DNA of 19,456 nucleotides, from positions 1 to 19,456 of the forward strand of contig NW_003155151.1 of assembly GCF_000003605.2 (NCBI RefSeq), given 5' to 3'. The notes below the pieces were generated by a model, which was not told the origin of the DNA, did not search any database, and saw nothing but the letters and a program-made list of their open reading frames with translations. The DNA is from Saccoglossus kowalevskii. Lineage: Eukaryota > Hemichordata > Enteropneusta > Harrimaniidae. Below are positions 11,099 to 19,456 of this stretch, piece by piece. Position numbers and translations under genes: made by a program. The stretch's first letter is position 1. Each line of letters begins with the position of its first letter.

Positions 11099-11364
11099 TT
11101 ATATTATAAATATGAGCGAAGGGCCACGTTCATATTATAAATATGAGCGATGATTACGTGATAAATATGAGCGAAGGACCATGAGTACGTGATAAATATG
11201 AGCGAAGGAACACGTTTATATTATAAATATGAGCGAAGGACCACGTTTTTAATTTAAATAAGAGCGAAGGACCACGTTTATATTATAAATATGAGCGAAG
11301 GACCACGTTTTTATTTTAAATAAGAGAGAAGGACCACGTTTATATTATAAATATGAGCGAAGGA

Positions 11365-11923
11365 CCATGATTACGTGATAAATATGGGCGAAGGCTCACG
11401 TTTATAATATAAATATGAGCGAACAGTGACGACCACGTTTTTATTTTAAATAAGAGCGAAGGACCACGATTACGTGATAAATATTGAGCGAAGGACTACG
11501 TTTATATTATACATATGAGCGAAGGGCCATGATTACATGATAAATATGAGCGAAGGACCACGTTTATATCATAAATACGAGCGAAGGACCACGTTTATAT
11601 TATAAATAAGAGCGAAGGGCCACGTTCATATTATAAATATGAGCGATGATTACGTGATAAATATGAGCGAAGGACCATGAGTACGTGATAAATAGGAGCG
11701 AAGGACCACAATTATAATATAAATATGAGCGAAGGACCTCGTTTTTATTGTAAATATGAGCGAATGACCATGATTACGTGGCTAATATGAGCGAAGGACC
11801 ACGATTATATTATAAATATGAGCGAAGGACCGTGATTACGTGACAAATATGAGCGAAGGACCACGGTTTATATTATAAATATGAGCGAAGGACCACGATT
11901 ATATTATAAACATGAGCGAAGGA
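11365..11923 (+). repeat. Q module, copy 2
   Basis: Same ordered variant set as copy 1, offset 3,731 bp; the 6-bp insertion is at 11422 and the 24-bp monomer at 11644. Copies 1 and 2 share CGTTTATATCA and AAATACGAGCG variants that copies 3 and 4 lack, so 1 and 2 form one sub-lineage. Confidence 0.9.
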
Positions 11924-12568
11924 ACACGTTTATATTATAAATATGAGCGAAGGACAATGATTACGTGATAAATATGAGCGAAGGACCACGTTTATATTAT
12001 AAATTTGAGCGAAGGACCACGTTTTTATTTTAAATAATAGCGAAGGACCACGTTTATATTATAAATATGAGCGAAGGACCAAGTTTATATTATAAATATG
12101 AGTGAAGGACCACGTTTATATTATAAATATGAGCGAAGGACCATGATTACGTGACAAATATGAGCGAAGGACCATGTTTACGTGATAAATATTAGCGAAG
12201 GACTATGATTACGTGATAAATATGAGCGAAGGACCATGATTACGTGATAAACATGAGCGAAGGACCACGTTTATTTTATAAATCAGAGCGAAGGACCACG
12301 TTTATATTATAAATATGAGTGAAGGACCACGTTTATATTATAAATATGAGTGAAGGACCACGTTTATATTATAAATATGAGCGAAGGACCATGATTACGT
12401 GACAAATATGAGCGAAGGACCATGTTTACGTGATAAATATTAGCGAAGGACTATGATTACGTGATAAATATGAGCGAAGGACCATGATTACGTGATAAAC
12501 ATGAGCGAAGGACCACGTTTATATTATAAATATGAGCGAAAGACCACGTTTATATTATAAATATGAGC

Positions 12569-12614
12569 GAAGGCCACGTTCATATATAAATATGAGCGAT
12601 GATTACGTTATAAT
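12569..12614 (+). other. Second patch of clustered one-base deletions
   Basis: Against the sister segment near 15740-15790, this stretch has lost three single bases in runs: GGG to GG, TT to T (CATATATAAA) and AAA to AA (TTATAATATG). It overlaps a 24-bp monomer, which is otherwise intact. Confidence 0.7.
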
Positions 12615-12623
12615 ATGAGCGAA

Positions 12624-12654
12624 GGACCATGAGTACCACGTTTATATTATAAAT
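12624..12654 (+). repeat. Fused 40-bp monomer, copy 1
   Basis: A TGAGTAC monomer start runs directly into a complete class A variable part (CCATGAGTACCACGTTT), giving a 40-bp repeat in place of 31. The join is at the shared AC/CCAC bases. The same join is at 15801-15831 with matching upstream sequence back to about 12247/15421, so it was copied as part of a larger segment. Confidence 0.85.
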
Positions 12655-13521
12655 ATGAGCGAAGGACCACGTTTATATTATAAATATGAGCGAAGGGCCA
12701 CGTTCATATTATAAATATGAGCGATGATTACGTGATAAATATGAGCGAAGGACCACAATTATAATATAAATATGAGCGAAGGACCTCGTTTTTATTGTAA
12801 ATATGAGCGAATGACCATGATTACGTGGCTAATATGAGCGAAGGACCACGATTATATTATAAATATGAGCGAAGGACCGTGATTACGAGACAAATATGAG
12901 CGAAGGACCACGGTTTATATTATAAATATGAGCGAAGGACCACGATTATATTATAAATATGAGAGAAGGACCACGTTTATATTATAAATATGAGCGAAGG
13001 ACCAAGATTACGTGATAAATATGAGCGAAGGACCACGTTTATATTATAAATATGAGCGAAGGACCACGTTTTTATTTTAAATAAGAGCGAAGGACCACGT
13101 TTATATTATAAATATGAGCGAAGGACCACGTTTATATTATAAATATGCGTGAAGGACCACGTTTATATTATAAATATGAGCGAAGGACCATGATTACGTG
13201 ACAAATATGAGCGAAGGACCATCTTTACGTGATAAATATGAGCGAAGGACTATGATTACGTGATAAATATGAGCGAAGGACCATGATTACGTGATAAACA
13301 TGAGCGAAGCACCTCGTTTATTTTATAAATCAGAGCGAAAGACCACGTTTATATTATAAATATGAGTGAAGGACCACGTTTATATTATAAATATGAGTGA
13401 AGACACCACGTTTATATAATAAATATGAGCGAAGGACCATGATTACGTGATAAATATGAGCGAAGGACCACGTTTATATTATAAATATGAGCGAAGGACC
13501 ACGTTTTTATTTTAAATAAGA

Positions 13522-14645
13522 GCGAAGGACCACGTTTATATTATAAATATGAGCGAAGGACCATGATTACGTGATAAATATGGGCGAAGGCTCACGTTTA
13601 TAATATAAATATGAGCGAACAGTGACGACCACGTTTTTATTTTAAATAAGAGCGAAGGACCACGATTACGTGATAAATATTGAGCGAAGGACTACGTTTA
13701 TATTATACATATGAGCGAAGGGCCATGATTACATGATAAATATGAGCGAAGGACCACGTTTATATTATAAATATGAGCGAAGGACCACGTTTATATTATA
13801 AATATGAGCGAAGGGCCACGTTCATATTATAAATATGAGCGATGATTACGTGATAAAAATGAGCGAAGGACCATGAGTACGTGATAAATAGGAGCGAAGG
13901 ACCACAATTATAATATAAATATGAGCGAAGGACCTCGTTTTTATTGTAAATATGAGCGAATGACCATGATTACGTGGCTAATATGAGCGAAGGACCACGA
14001 TTATATTATAAATATGAGCGAAGGACCGTGATTACGTGACAAATATGAGCGAAGGACCACGGTTTATATTATAAATATGAGCGAAGGACCACGATTATAT
14101 TATAAACATGAGCGAAGGAACACGTTTATATTATAAATATGAGCGAAGGACCATGATTACGTGATAAATATGAGCGAAGGACCACGTTTATATTATAAAT
14201 ATGAGCGAAGGACCACGTTTTTATTTTAAATAAGATTGAAGGACCACGTTTATATTATCAATATGAGCGAAGGACCAAGTTTATATTATAAATATGAGTG
14301 AAGGACCAGGTTTATATTATAAATATGAGCGAAGGACCATGATTACGTGACAAATATGAACGAAGGACCATGTTTACGTGATAAATATTAGCGAAGGACT
14401 ATGATTACGTGATAAATATGAGCGAAGGACCATGATTACGTGATAAACATGAGCGAAGGACCACGTTTATTTTATAAATCAGAGCGAAGGACCACGTTTA
14501 TATTATAAATATGAGTGAAGGACCACGTTTATATTATAAATATGAGTGAAGGACCACGTTTATATTATAAATATGAGCGAAGGACCATGATTACGTGACA
14601 AATATGAGCGAAGGATCATGTTTACGTGATAAATATTAGCGAAGG
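13522..14645 (+). repeat. 1.12-kb duplicated segment, copy 1
   Basis: Matches 16574-17697 at offset 3,052 bp, including a complete Q module and the ordered class B series after it. Private changes here are AAGATTGAAGG (14233), TTATCAATATG (about 14255) and GACCAGGTTT (about 14307). Confidence 0.82.
13561..14119 (+). repeat. Q module, copy 3
   Basis: Same variant order, 6-bp insertion at 13618 and 24-bp monomer at 13840. It lies in a segment (about 13522-14645) that recurs at 16574-17697, offset 3,052 bp. Unlike copies 1 and 2 it has plain CGTTTATATTA and TATGAGCG monomers before the GGGCCACG monomer. Confidence 0.9.
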
Positions 14646-15715
14646 ACTATGATTACGTGATAAATATGAGCGAAGGACCATGATTACGTGATAAACATGA
14701 GCGAAGGACCACGTTTATATTATAAATATGAGCGAAGGGCCATGAGTACGTTATAAATATGAGCGAAGGACAACGTTTATATTATAAATATGAGCAAAGG
14801 ACCACGTTTATATTATAAATATGAGCGAAGGGCCATGAGTACGTTATAAATATGAGCGAAGAACCACGTTCATGTTATAAATATGAGCGATGATTACGTG
14901 ATAAATAGGAGCGAAGGACCATGAGTACGTGATAAATACGACCGAAGGACCATGATTACGTGATAAATATGAGCGAAGGACCACGTTTATTTTATAAATC
15001 AGAGCGAAGGGCCACGTTTATAGTATAAATATGAGTGAAGGACCACGTTTATATTATATATATGAGCGAAGGACCATGATTACGTGACAAATATGAGCGA
15101 AGGACCATGTTTACGTGATAAATATGAGCGAAGGACCATGATTACGTGATAAACATGAGCGAAGGACCACGTTTATATTATAAATATGAGCGAAGGACCA
15201 CGTTTATATTATAAATATGAGTGAAGGGCCACGTTCATATTATAAATATAAGCGATGATTACGTGATAAATATGAGCGAAGGACCATGAGTACGTGATAA
15301 ATATGAGCGAAGGACCATGATTACGTGACAAATATGAGCGAAGGACCATGTTTACGTGATAAATATTAGCGAAGGACTATGATTACGTGATAAATATGAG
15401 CGAAGGACCATGATTACGTGATAAACATGAGCGAAGGACCACGTTTATTTTATAAATCAGAGCGAAGGACCACGTTTATATTATAAATATGAGTGAAGGA
15501 CCACGTTTATATTATAAATATGAGTGAAGGACCACGTTTATATTATAAATATGAGCGAAGGACCATGATTACGTGACAAATATGAGCGAAGGACCATGTT
15601 TACGTGATAAATATTAGCGAAGGACTATGATTACGTGATAAATATGAGCGAAGGACCATGATTACGTGATAAACATGAGCGAAGGACCACGTTTATATTA
15701 TAAATATGAGCGAAG
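14518..15715 (+). repeat. 1.2-kb duplicated segment (8560-9757 is its partner)
   Basis: In register with 8560-9757 at offset 5,958 bp, including the private GAGCAAAGG monomer (14794 and 8836) and the R module. It diverges at 15716/9758, CCACG versus GGCCATGAG. Confidence 0.8.
14858..15277 (+). repeat. R module, copy 6
   Basis: Full module with short-monomer junctions at 14888 and 15253. It carries private changes (GAGTGAAGGGCC near 15210 and ATAAGCGATG near 15250). About 14518-15715 matches 8560-9757 at offset 5,958 bp. Confidence 0.9.
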
Positions 15716-15800
15716 GACCACGTTTATATTATAAATATGAGCGAAGGGCCACGTTCATATTATAAATATGAGCGATGATTACGTTATAAATATGAGCGAA

Positions 15801-15831
15801 GGACCATGAGTACCACGTTTATATTATAAAT
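15801..15831 (+). repeat. Fused 40-bp monomer, copy 2
   Basis: Second instance of the CCATGAGTACCACGTTT join. Upstream sequence matches that of copy 1; downstream the two part after two monomers, where this copy enters the truncated Q module and copy 1 enters a GGGCCACGTTCAT monomer. Confidence 0.85.
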
Positions 15832-15863
15832 ATGAGCGAAGGACCACGTTTATATTAGAAATA

Positions 15864-16302
15864 TGAGCGAAGGACTACGTTTATATTATACATATGAGCG
15901 AAGGGCCATGATTACATGATAAATATGAGCGAAGGACCACGTTTATATTATAAATACGAGCGAAGGACCACGTTTATATTATAAATAAGAGCGAAGGGCC
16001 ACGTTCATATTATAAATATGAGCGATGATTACGTGATAAATATGAGCGAAGGACCATGAGTACGTGATAAATAGGAGCGAAGGACCACAATTATAATATA
16101 AATATGAGCGAAGGACCTCGTTTTTATTGTAAATATGAGCGAATGACCATGATTACGTGGCTAATATGAGCGAAGGACCACGATTATATTATAAATATGA
16201 GCGAAGGACCGTGATTACGTGACAAATATGAGCGAAGGACCACGGTTTATATTATAAATATGAGCGAAGGACCACGATTATATTATAAACATGAGCGAAG
16301 GA
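15864..16302 (+). repeat. Q module, 5'-truncated copy
   Basis: Joins the Q order at the GGACTACG monomer (15871) and then follows Q copy 1 at offset 8,110 bp to the GGAACACG monomer at 16301. The first part, with the 37-bp monomer, is absent. The sequence before the join belongs to a different segment that carries the 40-bp fused monomer at 15801. Confidence 0.85.
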
Positions 16303-16573
16303 ACACGTTTATATTATAAATATGAGCGAAGGACCATGATTACGTGATAAATATGAGCGAAGGACCACGTTTATATTATAAATATGAGCGAAGGACAACG
16401 ATTATATTATAAATATGAGCGAAGGACCACGTTTATATTATAAATATGAGCGAAGGACCATGATTACGTGATAAATATGAGCGAAGGACCACGTTTATAT
16501 TATAAATATGAGCGAAGGACCACGTTTTTATTTTAAATAATAGCGAAGGACCACGTTTATATTATAAATATGA

Positions 16574-17697
16574 GCGAAGGACCACGTTTATATTATAAAT
16601 ATGAGCGAAGGACCATGATTACGTGATAAATATGGGCGAAGGCTCACGTTTATAATATAAATATGAGCGAACAGTGACGACCACGTTTTTATTTTAAATA
16701 AGAGCGAAGGACCACGATTACGTGATAAATATTGAGCGAAGGACTACGTTTATAGTATACATATGAGCGAAGGGCCATGATTACATGATAAATATGAGCG
16801 AAGGACCACGTTTATATTATAAATATGAGCGAAGGACCACGTTTATATTATAAATATGAGCGAAGGGCCACGTTCATATTATAAATATGAGCGATGATTA
16901 CGTGATAAATATTAGCGAAGGACCATGAGTACGTGATAAATAGGAGCGAAGGACCACAATTATAATATAAATATGAGCGAAGGACCTCGTTTTTATTGTA
17001 AATATGAGCGAATGAAAATGATTACGTGGCTAATATGAGCGAAGGACCACGATTATATTATAAATATGAGCGAAGGACCGTGATTACGTGACAAATATGA
17101 GCGAAGGACCACGGTTTATATTATAAATATGAGCGAAGGACCACGATTATATTATAAATATGAGCGAAGGACCACGTTTATATTATAAATATGAGCGAAG
17201 GACCATGATTACGTGATAAATATGAGCGAAGGACCACGTTTATATTATAAATATGAGCGAAGGACCACGTTTTTATTTTAAACAAGAGCGAAGGACCACG
17301 TTTATATTATAAATATGAGCGAAGGACCACGTTTATATTATAAATATGAGTGAAGGACCACGTTTATATTATAAATATGAGCGAAGGACCATGATTACGT
17401 GACAAATATGAGCGAAGGACCATGTTTACGTGATAAATATTAGCGAAGGACTATGATTACGTGATAAATATAAGCGAAGGACCATAATTACGTGGTAAAC
17501 ATGAGCGAAGGACCACGTTTATTTTATAAATCAGAGCGAAGGACCACGTTTATATTATAAATATGAGTGAAGGACCACGTTTATATTATAAATATGAGTG
17601 AAGGACCACGTTTATATTATAAATATGAGCGAAGGACCATGATTACGTGACAAATATGAGCGAAGGACCATGTTTACGTGATAAATATTAGCGAAGG
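16574..17697 (+). repeat. 1.12-kb duplicated segment, copy 2
   Basis: Partner of 13522-14645. Its end at 17697 is also the end of the mosaic domain: the partner continues with CTATGATTACGTGATAAAT, while here the next monomer reads CCTCGATTACGTAATAAAT and a different array type begins. Confidence 0.82.
16613..17171 (+). repeat. Q module, copy 4
   Basis: Last full Q module, 6-bp insertion at 16670, 24-bp monomer at 16892. Private changes include CGTTTATAGTATACAT near 16750 and GAATGAAAATG near 17010. The closing monomers have lost the TAAACATG and GGAACACG variants seen in copies 1 to 3. Confidence 0.88.
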
Positions 17698-17822
17698 ACC
17701 TCGATTACGTAATAAATATGAGCGAAGGACCATGATTACGTGGCAAATATGAGCGAAGGACCTCGATTATATTATAAATATAAGCGAAGGACCATGATTA
17801 TATTCTAAATAAGAGCGAAGGA

Positions 17823-18225
17823 CCATGAGTACGTTATAAATATGAGCGAAGGACCTCGATTATATTATAAATATGAGCGAAGGACCACGATTATATTATA
17901 AATATGAGCGAAGGACAACGATTATATTATAAATATGAGCGAAGGACCACGATTATATTATAAATATGAGCGAAGGACCACAATTACGTGATAAATATGA
18001 GCGAAGGACCACGATTATATTATAAATATGAGCGAAGGACCACGTTTATATTATAAATATGAGCGAAGGACCATGAGTACGTTATAAATATGAGCGAAGG
18101 ACCTCGATTATATTATAAATATGAGCGAAGGACCATGATTACGTGGCAAATATGAGCGAAGGACCTCGATTATATTATAAATATAAGCGAAGGACCACGA
18201 TTATATTATAAATAAGAACGAAGGA
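17823..18225 (+). repeat. 403-bp higher-order unit 1 (13 monomers)
   Basis: Order of variable parts: TGAGTACGTTA, CTCGATT, CACGATT, ACAACGATT, CACGATT, CACAATTACGTGA, CACGATT, CACGTTT (8 monomers), then TGAGTACGTTA, CTCGATT, TGATTACGTGG, CTCGATT and CACGATT with a TAAATAAGAACG ending (5 monomers). Confidence 0.87.
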
Positions 18226-18566
18226 CCATGAGTACGTTATAAATATGAGCAAAGGACCTCGATTATATTATAAATATGAGCGAAGGACCACGATTATATT
18301 ATAAATATGAGCGAAGGACCACGTTTATATTATAAATATGAGCGAAGGACCTCGATTATATTATAAATATGAGCGAAGGACCACGATTGTATTATAAATA
18401 ACAGCGAAGGACCATGATTACGTGGCAAATATGAGCGAAGAACCTCGATTATATTATAAATATGAGCGAAGGACCATAATTACGTGGCAAATATGAGCGA
18501 AGGACCTTGATTATATTATAAATATGAGCGAAGGACCACGATTATATTATAAATAAGAGCGAAGGA
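18226..18566 (+). repeat. Variant 341-bp higher-order unit 2 (11 monomers)
   Basis: Eleven monomers in place of thirteen and only one TGAGTACGTTA marker. It has a different internal order, with CTCGATT, an AAATAACAGCG monomer and two ACGTGGCAAAT monomers. It looks like a recombinant or deleted form of the 13-monomer unit, and includes a CCATAATT monomer in which both CpG bases are changed. Confidence 0.8.
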
Positions 18567-18972
18567 CCATGAGTACGTTATAAATATGAACGAAGGACCT
18601 CGATTATATTATAAATATGAACGAAGGACCACGATTATATTATAAATATGAGCGAAGGACAACGATTATATTATAAATATGAGCGAAGGACCACGATTAT
18701 ATTATAAATATGAGCGAAGGACCACCATTACGTGATAAATATGAGCGAAGGACCACGATTATATTTATAAATATGAGCGAAGGACCACGTTTTATATTAT
18801 AAATATGAGCGAAGGACCATGAGTACGTTTATAAATATGAGCGAAGGACCTCGATTATATTATAAATATGAGCGAAGGACCATGATTACGTGGCAAATAT
18901 GAGCGAAGGACCTCGATTATATTATAAATATAAGCGAAGGACCACGATTATATTCTAAATAAGAGCGAAGGA
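18567..18972 (+). repeat. 403-bp higher-order unit 3 with three extra T
   Basis: Same 8+5 order as unit 1, but 406 bp long: single extra T bases in three successive monomers (ATATTTATAA near 18764, CGTTTTATATT near 18789 and ACGTTTATAAA near 18828). Removing them restores 403 bp. Confidence 0.85.
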
Positions 18973-19375
18973 CCATGAGTACGTTATAAATATGAGCGAA
19001 GGACCTCGATTATATTATAAATATGAGCGAAGGACCACGATTATATTATAAATATGAGCGAAGGACAACGATTATATTATAAATATGAGCGAAGGACCAC
19101 GATTATATTATAAATATGAGCGAAGGACCACAATTACGTGAAAAATATGAGCGAAGGACCACGATTATATTATAATTATGAGCGAAGGACCACGTTTATG
19201 TTATAAATATGAGCGAAGGACCATGAGTACGTTATAAATATGAGCGAAGGACCTCGATTATATTATAAATATGAGCGAAGGACCATGATTACGTGGCAAA
19301 TATGAGCGAAGGACCTCGATTATATTATAAATATAAGCGAAGGACCACGATTATATTATGAATAAGAGCGAAGGA
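18973..19375 (+). repeat. 403-bp higher-order unit 4
   Basis: Same 8+5 order as unit 1, exactly 403 bp. Small private changes: ACGTGAAAAAT (about 19138), TATAATTATG (about 19172) and CGTTTATGTTA (about 19195). The next unit does not begin with TGAGTACGTTA but with CACGTTTATATTATGAAT at 19376, so the regular order breaks near the window edge. Confidence 0.85.
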
Positions 19376-19456
19376 CCACGTTTATATTATGAATATGAGC
19401 GAAGGACCTCGATTATATTATAAATATGAGCGAAGGACCACGATTATATTATAAAT

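Larger units (their letters stand above)
1..19456 (+). repeat. 31-bp satellite DNA array spanning the whole window
   Basis: Tandem head-to-tail repeat with a 31-bp period, about 630 monomers, all in one orientation; the motif GAGCGAAGG recurs throughout and I saw no reversed copy (CCTTCGCTC). Each monomer has a constant part, consensus TAAATATGAGCGAAGGACCA, and an 11-bp variable part, most often CGTTTATATTA (class A) or TGATTACGTGA (class B). The array has no flank: the first base already lies inside a monomer and the last base ends in one. Because 31 is not a multiple of 3, a frame passes through all three phases of the monomer and meets TAA or TGA within about three monomers on either strand, so no real gene fits. 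Length, purity and higher-order structure are typical of eukaryotic heterochromatic satellites; the host and chromosomal position cannot be read from the sequence. Confidence 0.98.
17700..19456 (+). repeat. Distinct 3' array domain with 403-bp higher-order repeat
   Basis: From about 17,700 the array is dominated by CCTCGATTATATTA and CCACGATTATATTA monomers, with ACGTGGCAAAT and TGAGTACGTTA as markers. The 24-bp and 37-bp monomers, the TAAACATG variant and GAGTGA are absent. CCATGAGTACGTT marks unit starts at 17823, 18071, 18226, 18567, 18817, 18973 and 19221; the spacings are 8, 5, 11, 8, 5 and 8 monomers (allowing three single-base insertions near 18764-18829), so the main unit is 13 monomers or 403 bp. 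The array continues past the window end. Confidence 0.88.

Noticed and set aside
1-19456. CRISPR array (constant part as repeat, variable part as spacer)
   Set aside because: The 11-bp variable parts are too short and fall into a few recurring types; real spacers are about 25-40 bp and mostly unique. There is also no cas gene or leader.
1-19456. Short open reading frames starting ATG AGC GAA GGA in each monomer
   Set aside because: In two or three consecutive class A monomers this frame runs only about 19 codons to TAA, and in class B it stops at once at CCA TGA. No frame stays open through the array and there is no codon-like constraint.
1-19456. TATA-box or bacterial -10 promoters (TATAAAT, TATTATAAAT) in every class A monomer
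   Set aside because: The motif follows from the AT-rich monomer and recurs hundreds of times with no matched upstream element and no gene downstream.
1-19456. CENP-B box in the constant part (reverse strand has CTTCGCTCATATT)
   Set aside because: The TTCG core is present, but the required A and CGGG positions of the CENP-B box do not match.
1-19456. Iteron-type plasmid or phage replication origin
   Set aside because: Iterons are few and next to a rep gene; here there are about 630 copies over 19 kb with no gene.
1-19456. Telomeric or subtelomeric G-rich repeat
   Set aside because: No short G-rich telomere motif is present on either strand; a subtelomeric position remains possible but unsupported.

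Overview
The whole 19,456-base window is one uninterrupted tandem repeat: a satellite array of about 630 copies of a 31-bp monomer, all in the same orientation, running off both ends. I see no protein-coding gene, RNA gene, mobile element, CRISPR array, telomere motif or unique single-copy sequence. Every frame on both strands is closed by TAA or TGA within a few monomers. Composition is AT-rich (about 35% GC, estimated from the two main monomer types). A pure array of this size with nested higher-order structure points to eukaryotic satellite DNA (centromeric, pericentromeric, subtelomeric or sex-chromosome heterochromatin). The sequence alone does not name the organism, and I recognise no published satellite family.

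Monomer design: each 31-mer has a fairly constant 20-bp part (consensus TAAATATGAGCGAAGGACCA) and an 11-bp variable part. The variable part comes in two main states: class A (CGTTTATATTA) and class B (TGATTACGTGA). Hybrids and point variants include TGTTTACGTGA, TGAGTACGTGA or TGAGTACGTTA, CGATTATATTA, CAATTATAATA and CGTTCATATTA. Many differences are CpG to TpG or CpA changes.

Layout: positions 1 to about 17,700 are a mosaic of reshuffled segments of about 0.3 to 1.5 kb. They recur at fixed offsets (for example 7,399, 5,958, 3,731, 3,266, 3,052, 2,770, 1,616, 1,314 and 899 bp) and share private variants. Two recognisable modules are reused: a 420-bp 'R' module with two shortened 24-bp monomers 365 bp apart (six copies, one truncated), and a 559-bp 'Q' module with a 37-bp monomer carrying a 6-bp insertion (four full copies and one 5'-truncated copy). 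From about 17,700 to the end the array changes character: the 24-bp monomers are absent, CGATTATATTA monomers dominate, and a clearer 13-monomer (403-bp) higher-order repeat appears, divided 8+5 monomers.

Three or four short patches carry clusters of one-base indels at doublets or T-runs. They look more like consensus errors in a long-read assembly than biology. The most interesting signals are the complete linkage of the 7-bp-deleted monomer to one upstream variant, the mosaic nature of the 11-bp variable part, the CpG-decay series, and the sharp change of array organisation near 17,700.
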